Shown here: in pieces, positions 26,024 through 36,663 of the stretch | Numbering within the stretch: the first letter of the stretch is position 1 | How the letters are laid out: each line of letters starts with the position of its first letter | NCBI RefSeq assembly: GCF_004135735.1 | Contig: NZ_CP012670.1 | Location: 6,464,501 to 6,528,500, forward strand | DNA from: Sorangium cellulosum | GTDB lineage: Bacteria > Myxococcota_A > Polyangia > Polyangiales > Polyangiaceae | Length of the DNA: 64,000 nt | Reading direction: 5' to 3' | Position numbers and translations under genes: made by a program | Notes under the pieces: model-generated | The model's database searches: none | The model's input: the letters and a program-made list of their open reading frames with translations, nothing else | Told to the model about the DNA's origin: nothing

Positions 26024-26932
26024 ATGACCGCGCCCTGGATCGCCGAGCACCGCATCCCCGACGCGCTCGCGGCGCAGCTCATCGGGGACGCGTTCCCGGC
26101 GCTCCGCCCGGTCCGCCTGGAGCTCCTCGGCGAGGGGTGGGACAACGTGGCCTACCTGGTTGATGGCGAGCTCATCTTCCGGTTCCCGCGCCGCCAGGCG
26201 GCCGTCCCGCTCCTGGAAAGGGAGCACCGCCTGCTCCCGGCGCTGGCCCCCCGGCTCCCGCTCGCCATCCCGGTCCCTGAGCTGTTCGGTCGGGCCGGAG
26301 CGGGCCCGTATCGCTGGCCGTTCCTCGGATACCGGAGGGTCGCGGGAGAGACGGCCTGCCGGGCGAACCTCGACGACCGCGAGCGGCGCGCGCTCGCCGC
26401 GCCCCTCGCGCGCTTCCTGGCCGCGCTCCACGCCTTTCCGACCGGAGAAGCGAGGCGCCTCGGCATGCCCCCGGACTCCATCGGCAAGCTGGATCTCGCG
26501 GCGAGGATCCCGCAGGCGCGCGAGCGCCTGGAGAGGATGCGCGCGCTCGGCCTGCTCCGGGACGTTCGACCCTGGTCGGAGCTCCTCGAAGCGGGCGCTG
26601 CTCTCCGCGCGTCCGAGGATCTCCGCGTCGTCCATGGAGACCTGTACGCTCGGCATCTCCTGGTGAGCGCCGGTCCGGCCCGGGCGCTCTGTGGGGTCAT
26701 CGACTGGGGCGATCTTCACCTGGGCGACCCCGCGGTGGATCTGAGCGTCGCGCACAGCGTCCTCCCGCCCGAGGCGCACGACACCTTCCGGGCGACCTAC
26801 GGCGAGATCGACGCGCGCAGGTGGGAGCTCGCGCGGATCCGGGCGATTCATCACTCCGCGGCGGTGGTCCTGTATGGCCACGATATCGGAGACAGCGCCC
26901 TCGTGCGCGAGGGGCTTCGGATCTTTCGCTGA
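26024..26932 (+). CDS. Aminoglycoside phosphotransferase-family kinase
   Basis: 302 residues with the APH kinase fold: LGEGWDNVAYLVDGELIFRFPRR nucleotide-binding part, the catalytic loop VVHGDLYARHLLV (Asp as base) and the metal site GVIDWGDLHLGDPAVDLS. This is the general APH family, which includes drug, choline, homoserine and macrolide kinases; the family's macrolide kinases (Mph) are one possibility. Located directly after the P450 with its own AGGAG site, hence probably induced with it, suggesting a joint detoxification or tailoring unit. Confidence 0.85.
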   Translation: MTAPWIAEHRIPDALAAQLIGDAFPALRPVRLELLGEGWDNVAYLVDGELIFRFPRRQAAVPLLEREHRLLPALAPRLPLAIPVPELFGRAGAGPYRWPFLGYRRVAGETACRANLDDRERRALAAPLARFLAALHAFPTGEARRLGMPPDSIGKLDLAARIPQARERLERMRALGLLRDVRPWSELLEAGAALRASEDLRVVHGDLYARHLLVSAGPARALCGVIDWGDLHLGDPAVDLSVAHSVLPPEAHDTFRATYGEIDARRWELARIRAIHHSAAVVLYGHDIGDSALVREGLRIFR

Positions 26933-27026
26933 CGCTGACGGCCTTGCCTCCGCGCACCGCTCGCCGCCTCCCCCTCGCCGCCTCCCCCCTCGCCGAGGGC
27001 CCCGCGCGGCGGCCCTCGCGCCCTCC

Positions 27027-28454
27027 TCACATCGAGTAACCGCCCCCCTGCCCCTCCGGCGACGGGCTCTCCTGCTCGAACAGCTCCTCCACCGTCTTGG
27101 TGTGCTCCGAGAGCGGCGGCAGCTCCGAAGGATCATAGTCGGGCGCGACCCAGAAGACCTCGGGCGCGGGCTTGTACTCGCTCGTATAGCTTCGCTCGCC
27201 GATCCTGCCGTCCTTGTAACGGAGCGTGACGAACGACCTCACGTCGTACCCGCAAGAGCCCTTCTGATGACGGCGCACCTTGCCCTCGGAGAGCTCGGAC
27301 TTCACGTAGATCCGCCGGACGAAATCGTCGGTGTGCTCGGCCGCGACGTGGTGCTCCACCTCCGCCACCGGATCGCCGCCCAGGATCTCGACGCGGATCA
27401 CCGTGGGCGTGGGCAGGTACGCTCGGATCATGATCGGGAACGGCAGCGTGTTCCTGATCTTCAGATCCGACTCCGGATAGGTCACCATCGCGTCGAGGCC
27501 CATGGGGATGTAGGCGCTCGGGCGGGAGTGGCTCTGCCGGTCCGGCGTGTCGAGCGCGCCGAAGAGCGACGCGGCGTAGAGCGTGCTGGAGACCTGACAG
27601 GTCCCCCCGCCATAGCCGGGGATCATCTCGTCGCCGAGGATCTCCGGGGCGATGGTGAACCCGTTCTTGCGCGTCCGCGGGCCGACGTGGGTGTTGAACG
27701 AGAAGGTCTCCCCGGGCGCGAGGATGGTGCCGTCGATCCGGGCCGCCGCGTTCGCGATGTTGGCCGCCCGGCCGGCCTCCTTGCCGTGCCGCTTGAACTT
27801 CGTCTCGTAGACCGCGACGACCTTGCTGACGTCCACGTTCACCAGATCCGAGACCACGACCGCCGGCGCGATGGGCCGCACCGCGAGCGTGACGACCTCC
27901 TCCTCGTCGTGGCTCCCGGCCCGCAGCGCCTCGATCGACGCCTCGATGTCGAGCTCCCGGCCGGGCTGCTCCGGGATCTTGCGCCGGTTCGCGAGATCGA
28001 GGCGCGCGTCCACCGGCGCCCGGTAGACCTGGGGCGCGAGCCGCTCGAAGAGCGCGCGGGCCCGCTGCTCGTCGAGCGACCAGACGAGCGGCACGTCGAT
28101 CTCCCCGCGCCGCGCCCGCCGGGCCTCCCGGATCCGGCGCAGCCAGGGCCCCTCGTGCCCGACGCGCTCCGCGGCCGCGAGCGTCGCCGCCACGTCGACC
28201 TCGACGCCCGCCTCGCCCAGCGTCGCGGTGAGCGCCACGTCGTCGTGGTGGAGCCGGACGACCCGCTCGCGGAGCGCGTCGCGCCTCGACCCGAGCCAGG
28301 CCGCGGGCGAGGCCCCGTCCGGCACGACGCGCTCGTCGATCGAGAGACCACGGACGACCGGAGAGGCCGGCAGGGCCTCACGCACGGCCACGGCAGCGCC
28401 CACGCCGGCGGACGCGCCGAGCGCCAAGACCAGGACAGCGGCCCTCGTACCCAC
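27027..28454 (-). CDS. VanW-family protein
   Basis: 475 residues. N-terminal signal or anchor helix (AAVLVLALGASAGVGAAVAV), then two divergent peptidoglycan-binding-type domains to about residue 220, then a VanW domain with the FSFNTHVGPRTRKNGF and YGGGTCQVSSTLYAAS motifs typical of the family, and a short C-terminal tail rich in Glu/Pro/Gly. VanW proteins are envelope-associated with no proven reaction. It lies 161 nt downstream of thiS, so read-through from miaB is possible. Confidence 0.88.
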   Translation of the reverse strand: MGTRAAVLVLALGASAGVGAAVAVREALPASPVVRGLSIDERVVPDGASPAAWLGSRRDALRERVVRLHHDDVALTATLGEAGVEVDVAATLAAAERVGHEGPWLRRIREARRARRGEIDVPLVWSLDEQRARALFERLAPQVYRAPVDARLDLANRRKIPEQPGRELDIEASIEALRAGSHDEEEVVTLAVRPIAPAVVVSDLVNVDVSKVVAVYETKFKRHGKEAGRAANIANAAARIDGTILAPGETFSFNTHVGPRTRKNGFTIAPEILGDEMIPGYGGGTCQVSSTLYAASLFGALDTPDRQSHSRPSAYIPMGLDAMVTYPESDLKIRNTLPFPIMIRAYLPTPTVIRVEILGGDPVAEVEHHVAAEHTDDFVRRIYVKSELSEGKVRRHQKGSCGYDVRSFVTLRYKDGRIGERSYTSEYKPAPEVFWVAPDYDPSELPPLSEHTKTVEELFEQESPSPEGQGGGYSM

Positions 28455-28615
28455 GGCGACTCGCCATGGTAGCCGGATCCAGGACGAGCTGGAAGATCGC
28501 TGGACCGTCGAGCGACCGGAAAAAGAAGGCGCCGCCTCCGGAGAGCGGGCACCAAGGAGGCCTCGCCTCCGGAGAGAGGGCTCCCGCCGAGCGCCGGAGC
28601 CCTCCCCGGGCGAGC

Positions 28616-28816
28616 TCAGCCGCCGCCCACGAAATGCACGATCTCGATCACGTCCCCCTCGGCGAGCTCGGCGGCCGTGTGCTCCGCGCGCGGCACCACC
28701 TGGCCGTTGCGCTCCACCGCCACGGGCCCGTCGGTCAACCCGAGCAGCTCCACGAGACGTCGCACCGTGACCGCCGCCGGCACCTCACGCGCTTCCCCGT
28801 TCACCCTGATGTTCAT
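28616..28816 (-). CDS. thiS: ThiS-type sulfur carrier protein
   Basis: 66 residues with the beta-grasp ThiS/MoaD fold: MNIRVNGEAREVPAAVTVRRLVELLGL at the start and EIVHFVGGG at the end. The C-terminal Gly-Gly is needed for adenylation and thiocarboxylate formation. No thiF, thiG or moa gene is adjacent, so the acceptor could be thiamine-thiazole synthase elsewhere or another sulfur-using enzyme. GAGGGGAG precedes the ATG and only 7 nt separates it from the upstream gene. Confidence 0.85.
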   Translation of the reverse strand: MNIRVNGEAREVPAAVTVRRLVELLGLTDGPVAVERNGQVVPRAEHTAAELAEGDVIEIVHFVGGG

Positions 28817-28823
28817 GCTCCCC

Positions 28824-29390
28824 TCACCTCCCCCCCGAAGCGCCCCGCGCGCCGCTCGCGGCCGCGGCCCCGGCGAGCGCCGCCCGGAAGCGCCGCGCGT
28901 TCTCCACGTAGCTCGCCGCGCCCATCCTGCCGAGCTCGGCCTGCTCCGGCCTCACCTCGCCCACCACCCTCGCCGGGTTGCCGCGCACCAGCGACCGCGG
29001 CGGGATCACCTTCCCCGGCGGCACCACCGCGCCAGCGGCGATCACCGACCGCTCCCCGATCCTGACGTTGTCGAGCAGGATGCTCCCCATCCCGATCAGG
29101 CACCCGTCCTCGACGACGCAGCCGTGCAGGATCGCGCCGTGCCCGATGGTCACGTCGGCGCCGACGATCGTCTCGGAGACGCCGCCCGTCAGGTGCAGGC
29201 ACGCGAGATCCTGCACGTTGGTCCGCGCGCCGACGCGGATCGCGCCGATGTCTCCGCGCAGCACCGCGCCGAACCACACGCTCGCCTCGTCGCCGAGCGC
29301 GACGTCGCCGATCACGGTCGCGTTCGGCGCGAGGAAGACGTCGCGCCCGAGGCGCGGCGACGCCCCGTCGAGATCCAGGACGAGCGCCAC
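28824..29390 (-). CDS. Gamma carbonic anhydrase-family protein
   Basis: 188 residues of left-handed beta-helix hexapeptide repeats (APNATVIGDVALGDEASVWFGAVLRGD, then TIGHGAILHGCVVEDGCLIGMGSILLDNVRIG). The His residues expected to bind metal across trimer faces are present in CLHLTGG and GHGAILHG. Start is GTG at 29390, 1 nt after the miaB stop. The C-terminal 25 residues are Ala/Gly-rich. YrdA/PaaY-type activity is plausible, but catalysis is not shown for most members. Confidence 0.88.
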   Translation of the reverse strand: MALVLDLDGASPRLGRDVFLAPNATVIGDVALGDEASVWFGAVLRGDIGAIRVGARTNVQDLACLHLTGGVSETIVGADVTIGHGAILHGCVVEDGCLIGMGSILLDNVRIGERSVIAAGAVVPPGKVIPPRSLVRGNPARVVGEVRPEQAELGRMGAASYVENARRFRAALAGAAAASGARGASGGR

Positions 29391-29391
29391 G

Positions 29392-30879
29392 TCAGCCCCC
29401 CTCGGCCGAAAGCACGGGCAGCGCGCGGCGGGCCGGGCGCCCCGGCTCCTCGCCGCCCCGCTGCCGCGGCCGGGCCGCGGCGCGCGCCGCCTCGGTGAGC
29501 TCGGCCTGCAGCGAGTGCTTGTTCGCCCGCACCACCGCGACCTCCACGATCTCGCCGAGCAGATCGAGCTCCTCCGCGCCCTCGACGTGCGCGATCTCGT
29601 GGCGGCCCGTCCGGCCCGACCAGAGCGCGCCGCCGTGGCCGCCGTGGCCGCGCTCCTTGTCGCGCCCCTCGACGAGCACCTCTTGCGTCGTGCCCACGAG
29701 GCCCTGGAGGTGCGCGGAGAGGAGCGCCTCGCTCTCCTCGAACAGCCGAGAGAGCCGCGCTCCCTTCACGTCCTCCGGCACGTCGTCCGCGAGCCTGAGC
29801 GCGGGCGTGTGCGGGCGGCGCGAGTACTTGAAGCCGAACAGCCCCTTGAACCCCACCTCGCGCACGAGCGACAGCGTCGCCGCGAAGTCGTCCTCCGTCT
29901 CGCCCGGGAAGCCCACGATGATGTCGGTCGACAGCGAGAGCCCCGGGACCGCCGCGGCCAGCGCCCGCGTCCGCGCGACGTACTCGGCCCGCGTGTAGCG
30001 GCGGATCATCCGCCGGAGGACCCGGTCGCTGCCCGACTGCACCGGCAGGTGCACGTGCCGCGGCAGCACCGCGAGCTCCGCGTGCGCGAGGATCAGCGAG
30101 GGCGTGAGGTGCCGCGGGTGCGGGCTCGTGTACCGCAGGCGCGCGAGGCCGGGGACGTCCGCCGCGATCCGGCGCAGGAGCGCCGCGAACTCGCTCTCGT
30201 CGGGGTCGTCGGGGCTCGCGCCGGGGGCGGCCGGCAGCGCGCCGAGCGGGTCGCGGTAGCTGTTCACCGTCTGGCCGAGCAGCGTGACCTCGCGCGTGCC
30301 CGCGGCCACGAGGCCCGCGATCTCGGCCACGATCTCGTCGCTCGGCCGGTACCGCTCCGGCCCGCGGGTGTACGGCACGACGCAGAACGAGCAGCGCTCG
30401 TCGCAGCCCTTCATGATGGTGACGAACGCCGTCGGCGCGCGGCCGGACGCGCCCTGGGGCGGCGACGCCGCGAGGAACCGGGGCGCCTCGGTGTCGAACA
30501 CGGTGCGCGCGATCGGCAGCCCGCCGAGCGCGAGGTCGCCGAGCAGGCCCGGCAGCTCGGGGATGTTGTCCGGCCCGACCACCATGTCGATCGCCCGCAT
30601 CTGCTTGAGGAGGCGCTCCCCCTCCTGCTGCGCCACGCAGCCCGCCACCACGAGCACCCGGTCCGGGCGCTCCCGCTTCCAGCGGGCGAGCCGCCCCACC
30701 TCGCTCCGCAGCTTTTGCTCGGCCTTCTCGCGCACGCTGCACGTGTTGAGCACGAGCACGTCCGCCTCGTCGGGGTCGCCGGCCTCGGCGTAGCCGGCGC
30801 GGCGGAGCACGTCGTGCATCCGCTCGGAGTCGTGCACGTTCATCTGACAGCCGAACGTCGTGATCGCATACCGGGGCAT
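29392..30879 (-). CDS. miaB: tRNA methylthiotransferase MiaB
   Basis: 495-residue enzyme that adds the methylthio group to i6A37 of tRNAs. N-terminal UPF0004 domain with its three cluster cysteines (TFGCQMN, LNTCSVREKA, VAGCVAQQEG), radical SAM motif CDERCSFCVVPYTRG, and a C-terminal TRAM-type domain (VLVEGRDKERGHGG...). A Pro/Arg-rich tail of about 30 residues is extra. First gene of a tight operon with the carbonic anhydrase-like gene and thiS. Confidence 0.93.
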   Translation of the reverse strand: MPRYAITTFGCQMNVHDSERMHDVLRRAGYAEAGDPDEADVLVLNTCSVREKAEQKLRSEVGRLARWKRERPDRVLVVAGCVAQQEGERLLKQMRAIDMVVGPDNIPELPGLLGDLALGGLPIARTVFDTEAPRFLAASPPQGASGRAPTAFVTIMKGCDERCSFCVVPYTRGPERYRPSDEIVAEIAGLVAAGTREVTLLGQTVNSYRDPLGALPAAPGASPDDPDESEFAALLRRIAADVPGLARLRYTSPHPRHLTPSLILAHAELAVLPRHVHLPVQSGSDRVLRRMIRRYTRAEYVARTRALAAAVPGLSLSTDIIVGFPGETEDDFAATLSLVREVGFKGLFGFKYSRRPHTPALRLADDVPEDVKGARLSRLFEESEALLSAHLQGLVGTTQEVLVEGRDKERGHGGHGGALWSGRTGRHEIAHVEGAEELDLLGEIVEVAVVRANKHSLQAELTEAARAAARPRQRGGEEPGRPARRALPVLSAEGG

Positions 30880-30963
30880 GGAAGCGAGGACCCTCTAACA
30901 GAAGGGGCCCGAGGCCGCCACCTCGCGCGCCGCGCGGACGGATCCGCCGCCAGGGCCCCGGGG

Positions 30964-31222
30964 CATGGCTCACCCAGGTTGGGCATGGCTCACCCAGGTT
31001 GCCGGTGCCGGGGCCTCACCCAGGTTGCCGGGGCCCCACCCAGGTTGCGGCCCCGGCTCACCCAGGTTGCCGGGGCCCCACCCAGGTTGCGGCCCGGCTG
31101 CCGGCCCGGCTCACCCAGGTTGCCGGGGCGCCACCCAGAGTGCGGGATCCGGGCTCACCCAGGTTGCCCGGGGCCCGGCTCACCCCCCCAGGTTGCCCGA
31201 CGCGCCCCAGGTTGCCCGACGC
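30964..31222. repeat. CCCAGGTT-type repeat array 5
   Basis: About eleven copies of CACCCAGGTTGC (several as GGCTCACCCAGGTTGCCGGGG), all in one orientation, with spacers of 5-25 bp. It fills the miaB/acyl-CoA ligase divergent region, beginning about 85 nt before the miaB start codon. Confidence 0.88.
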
Positions 31223-31390
31223 GCACCGGCCCCGCGCCGACGGCTCAGGCCGCCGCAGGCGCGCTGGACAGATCGGACGCCCGCTTCCGCCGATGCGCGC
31301 GGCCGTGCGCCCCGCGGCGCCGCGAATCGCCAAAAGGACGCAAGCTGCACGCGGTACCATGATAGAAAAAATCGAGGCGGAGGAGACGCG

Positions 31391-33223
<1,833 letters not shown>

Positions 33224-33370
33224 GCCCCCGGCGCATCGCCGCCGCCCGGGGCCCCGGCCCATCGCCGCGGGCCTCCCTCCTCCGCCCTCTGCCCACATCC
33301 TCTCCCCTCCGGGCGCGCGTTCGCGTACGCTGGGCGCTGGCCAACGGTCAGGACCACGGATGGGAGCGGG

Positions 33371-34333
33371 ATGACGACGACAGACACCCCCAGGCGAACG
33401 CTGTATCCCGAGATCGAGCCGTACCGCGCCGGGCGGCTGCGCGTCTCCGATCTTCACGAGATCTATTTCGAGGAGTCGGGCAACCCGCGCGGCAAGCCGG
33501 TCGTCTTCGTGCACGGCGGCCCCGGCGGCGGCACGGAGCCGAAGCAGCGGCGGTTCTTCGATCCGGCCGCGTACCGGATCGTGCTCTTCGACCAGCGGGG
33601 CTGCGGCCGGAGCACGCCGTACGCGAGCCTGGAAGAGAACACCACCTGGCACCTCGTCGCGGACATGGAGGCGCTGCGCGAGCACCTCGGCGTCGAGCGC
33701 TGGCAGGTGTTCGGCGGCTCGTGGGGGAGCACGCTCGCCCTGGCCTACGCCGAGAAGCACCCGGAGCGGGTGACGGAGCTCGTGCTGCGCGGCATCTTCC
33801 TCCTGCGGAAGCAGGAGCTCGACTGGTTCTACCAGCGGGGCGCGAGCGCCATCTTCCCGGACGCGTGGGAGGAGTACCTCGCGTTCATCCCGGAGGCCGA
33901 GCGGGGCGACCTGCTCGCGGCCTACCACCGGCGGCTCACGAGCCCCGATCCCGAGGTGCGGGGGCGCGCGGCGCGCGCGTGGAGCGTCTGGGAGGGGCGG
34001 ACGAGCTGCCTGTTCATCAACAACGACCTGGTCGCGAAGACGGCGGGTGACGAGTTCGCGCTCGCGTTCGCCCGCATCGAGTGCCACTACTTCGTGAACA
34101 AGGGCTTCTTCGCGACGGAGACGCAGCTGCTCGACGAGGTGCACCGGATACGCCACATCCCGACCGTGATCGTGCAGGGCCGCTACGACATCGTCTGTCC
34201 GGCGGAGAGCGCCTGGGCGCTCCACCGGGCGTTCCCCGAGGCCGATCTGCGCATCGTGGCGGACGCGGGGCACTCGGCCATGGAGCCGGGCATCCTGCAC
34301 GAGCTGGTCGAGGCGACCGACAGGTTCCGGTGA
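33371..34333 (+). CDS. pip: Proline iminopeptidase
   Basis: 320-residue alpha/beta hydrolase of family S33 that removes N-terminal proline. Catalytic Ser117 in GGSWG, the oxyanion segment HGGPGGGTEP, DQRGCGRSTP, and the late Asp (GRYDIVCP) and His (DAGHSAMEP) complete the triad. Family length is normal. It stands alone between the acyl-CoA ligase and a short repeat block. Confidence 0.92.
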   Translation: MTTTDTPRRTLYPEIEPYRAGRLRVSDLHEIYFEESGNPRGKPVVFVHGGPGGGTEPKQRRFFDPAAYRIVLFDQRGCGRSTPYASLEENTTWHLVADMEALREHLGVERWQVFGGSWGSTLALAYAEKHPERVTELVLRGIFLLRKQELDWFYQRGASAIFPDAWEEYLAFIPEAERGDLLAAYHRRLTSPDPEVRGRAARAWSVWEGRTSCLFINNDLVAKTAGDEFALAFARIECHYFVNKGFFATETQLLDEVHRIRHIPTVIVQGRYDIVCPAESAWALHRAFPEADLRIVADAGHSAMEPGILHELVEATDRFR

Positions 34334-34372
34334 GGCGCGCCACCGGACGCCGGAGGGAGCGCGCCGAGGCCT

Positions 34373-34472
34373 CACGGCCGAGCCTGATTTGCCGCTCCAC
34401 GGCCGAGCCTGGCTCATCGATCCACGGCCGCGCCCGTTCCTCCAGACCATGGCCGAGCCTGGGAGGACCGCG
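34373..34472. repeat. Four-copy 25-bp-period repeat with variable spacers
   Basis: The 14-nt core CACGGCCGAGCCTG starts at 34373, 34398, 34423 (degenerate) and 34448, exactly 25 bp apart, each followed by a different 11-nt spacer. It lies 39 nt after the iminopeptidase stop. The rest of the gap up to 34640 shows no gene. Confidence 0.8.
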
Positions 34473-34641
34473 ATACGACAAACACCGTATTTCGCGCTCC
34501 TCGCCGTCCTGACAGGCGCCCTCGCCCGCGCTCGCTCACGCTGAATTCGGGCCCGAGCGGCCTCCCTCGACTGCCTGGCTGGCGGCGTTCGGGCTCGGTC
34601 TCCCGCGCTCGGCCGCTCCGACCGCTTGCGCCACGTGGTGT

Positions 34642-34679
34642 CGGTCTCTAACGTAGACCGAGGGAATGTGGAATTCCCT
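34642..34679 (+). promoter_or_regulatory. Tandem inverted repeats in the leader of the host-attachment-type gene
   Basis: Two perfect short palindromes abut: CGGTCT-N7-AGACCG at 34642-34660 and AGGGAAT-N5-ATTCCCT at 34661-34679. The Shine-Dalgarno GGAGG follows within 3 nt. They could be operator sites or a hairpin controlling ribosome access. Confidence 0.55.
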
Positions 34680-34689
34680 GTGGAGGCTT

Positions 34690-35199
34690 ATGGCAACCAA
34701 GGCAGCACGGAAGACGTGGATCCTGGTCTCCGACGCGAGCCGGGCCCAGCTCTACCGCGAGGAGCCTGCGGGCAAAGGGTTTACCCTGCTCGAGTCCTAT
34801 GATCACGAGGAGAGCCGCGCGCGCGTGCGCGATCTCATGGCGGACGCGGCCGGCCGGAAGCCGAACGGCACCCCGGGGGGCAACGGGCTCATCCCGGGCG
34901 CAGGGGGCGGCGCGGGCGCCACGTACCTCGGCCGCCCCGGCGCCGCGCCCGACACCGATCCAAAGGAGGTCGAGGCGCAGAAGTTCGCGCACGAGCTCGC
35001 GGACGTCCTGGAGAGGGGGTTGAACGACCACGCCTACGACGCGCTGGTGCTCATCGCGCCGCCGCAGTTCCTCGGCCTGCTGCGCGCCACGGTGAGCAAG
35101 CAGGTCAGCCATCGCATCGAGTCGAGCGTCGACAAGGACCTGAGCTGGCTGGACGGCCCCCGGCTCACCGAGCGCCTGCGCGAGCTGCGGGCCGGATAG
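34690..35199 (+). CDS. Host-attachment-type (PF10116-like) protein
   Basis: 169 residues resembling the family annotated as protein required for attachment to host cells: TWILVSDASRAQLYREE at the start, then FAHELADVLERGLNDHAYDALVLIAPPQFLGLLRATV and VDKDLSWLDGPRLTERLREL. Despite the name, family members occur in many free-living bacteria and the role is unclear; the fold resembles the eRF1 domain 2/3 type. ATG at 34690 with GGAGG 5 nt upstream. Its 3' end overlaps the convergent fadL-type gene by 35 nt. Confidence 0.8.
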   Translation: MATKAARKTWILVSDASRAQLYREEPAGKGFTLLESYDHEESRARVRDLMADAAGRKPNGTPGGNGLIPGAGGGAGATYLGRPGAAPDTDPKEVEAQKFAHELADVLERGLNDHAYDALVLIAPPQFLGLLRATVSKQVSHRIESSVDKDLSWLDGPRLTERLRELRAG

Positions 35200-36658
35200 G
35201 CCCGCTCCCCTCGAAGGTGTACGCGACGCCGAGCCCCACCACGTTCGCGCGGGCGCTGTAGGCGCCGCCGTTGATGGTCACCGGGCTCCTCGGCGGATTG
35301 GCCCGCACCGGGCTCAGCTGCGGGATCCGCGCGTCCTCGGGGCGGACCCTCCCGTCCGCGGCGAAGACGTGCGCGTAGCTCGCGTCCACGCGCCACGGGC
35401 CGAGGTGCACGCCGACGCCGGCCGCGGCGGTCAGCCTCGGCGTGTCGAGCGTGAGGACCGACAGGTACGCTTCCGGGACGGCGCTCTCCTCGACGCTGAG
35501 CCCGGCCCGCAGGTCCCACGCCCTGCCCAGGAGCTCGACGGCGTACTCCCCGCCGAGCCTCGCGGACAGCGCGTTCTGGAACCTCCGCGGAAACACGACC
35601 CTGGGGACACGGAACTCCTCCGGGAAGCCGGCGACGTCCCGCAACACCACGCCGTCGGGCTCGACGCGGATGTCCTCGTGCAGGCTCCACCCCTCGAGGC
35701 CGAGCCCGATCTCCACGCGCAGGGCCTCGACGGGCCGCGCCTCGACGCCGACGCGCAGCAGGTACGGCAGCTCGAACGACACGTCGGCGTCCTCGCCCTG
35801 CTGGGTGGCGCGCTCGAAGACGGGCGCCGCGGGGAGGCGCGCCCGGAACGTCGCCGGGGCGCGCACCCAGACCGGGAGCTGGAAGGCCGCGCCGACGCGC
35901 CACCTCGGGCTCGGGATCCAGAGCGCGCCGAGCTGGCCAGTCGGCGCCACGATGGGCCCGACGCCGAGCTCGGAATGGATGTCCCACTCCGGGTCCTCGG
36001 GGGCGCAGAACATCCGCTCGGGGACGCACCCGGAGACGGCCACCCGGCTGTTGAACGTGCCGACCAGCGCCCCGAGCGAGGCGCCGAGGCGGAGCGCACG
36101 CGACGGCGCGTAGGCCGCGCCGGCCCCGAGGAACGCGAGCGCCGAGCCCTCGAGCGACAGCAGCGCATAACGCTGCGGCGCCGGCTCGCCCTTCACCTGC
36201 TCCGGATAGCTGGAGATGGGCGCGTACGGCGCCCACACGCCGCCCCAGACGACCCATCGATCATGCACCTTGAACGAGGCGGCGAGCGTCGGGATCGGCA
36301 GCACCGGCGCGCTGCCGGTCACCGCATCCATCGTCTGCACGAAGCGCGCCCCCGTCGGCTCGCCGGTGTTCGGGTCGATCTGCCGCACGATCGCCTGCCG
36401 CGTGTGCTCGCCGCGCCACGCGAACAGCCCGACGTCGACGAGGAGCTGGCTGCCCGCCTCGTAGACGCCCGCGGGGTTGTAGGCGATGGCCCCGAGGTCG
36501 TCTCCGCCGGCGATGTAGGCGCCGCCGCGGGACAGCGGGCGGACGCCGCGATCGGTGAAGTACAGCCCGGCCGCGCGCGCGTCGCGCGGCGGCGAGAGGA
36601 GCGCCCCCGCGGCGAGCGCCGCGGCGAGGAGCGCGGCGCGGTTCGTGAGCTTCTGCAT
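35165..36658 (-). CDS. FadL/TodX-family outer-membrane protein
   Basis: 497 residues. A signal peptide (LLAAALAAGALLSPPRDARA) is followed by the FadL start AGLYFTDRGVRPLSRGGAYIAGGDDLGAIAYNPAG, then a long beta-barrel of alternating residues ending in VVGLGVAYTF. FadL-type channels admit hydrophobic compounds such as long-chain fatty acids, which suits the acyl-CoA ligase gene 2 kb away. It follows the large lipoprotein gene by 5 nt, so they form one transcript. The terminal residues overlap the neighbouring gene antisense. Confidence 0.87.
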   Translation of the reverse strand: MQKLTNRAALLAAALAAGALLSPPRDARAAGLYFTDRGVRPLSRGGAYIAGGDDLGAIAYNPAGVYEAGSQLLVDVGLFAWRGEHTRQAIVRQIDPNTGEPTGARFVQTMDAVTGSAPVLPIPTLAASFKVHDRWVVWGGVWAPYAPISSYPEQVKGEPAPQRYALLSLEGSALAFLGAGAAYAPSRALRLGASLGALVGTFNSRVAVSGCVPERMFCAPEDPEWDIHSELGVGPIVAPTGQLGALWIPSPRWRVGAAFQLPVWVRAPATFRARLPAAPVFERATQQGEDADVSFELPYLLRVGVEARPVEALRVEIGLGLEGWSLHEDIRVEPDGVVLRDVAGFPEEFRVPRVVFPRRFQNALSARLGGEYAVELLGRAWDLRAGLSVEESAVPEAYLSVLTLDTPRLTAAAGVGVHLGPWRVDASYAHVFAADGRVRPEDARIPQLSPVRANPPRSPVTINGGAYSARANVVGLGVAYTFEGSGPIRPAARAGAR

Positions 36659-36663
36659 GGGGC

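Noticed and set aside
28616..28816. MoaD rather than ThiS
   Set aside because: The short length and the VHFVGGG end fit ThiS better, and no moa genes are nearby; still not fully excluded.
34334..34689. tRNA or small RNA gene in this gap
   Set aside because: No cloverleaf or conserved tRNA T-loop could be traced; the structure is explained by the 25-bp repeat and two short palindromes.
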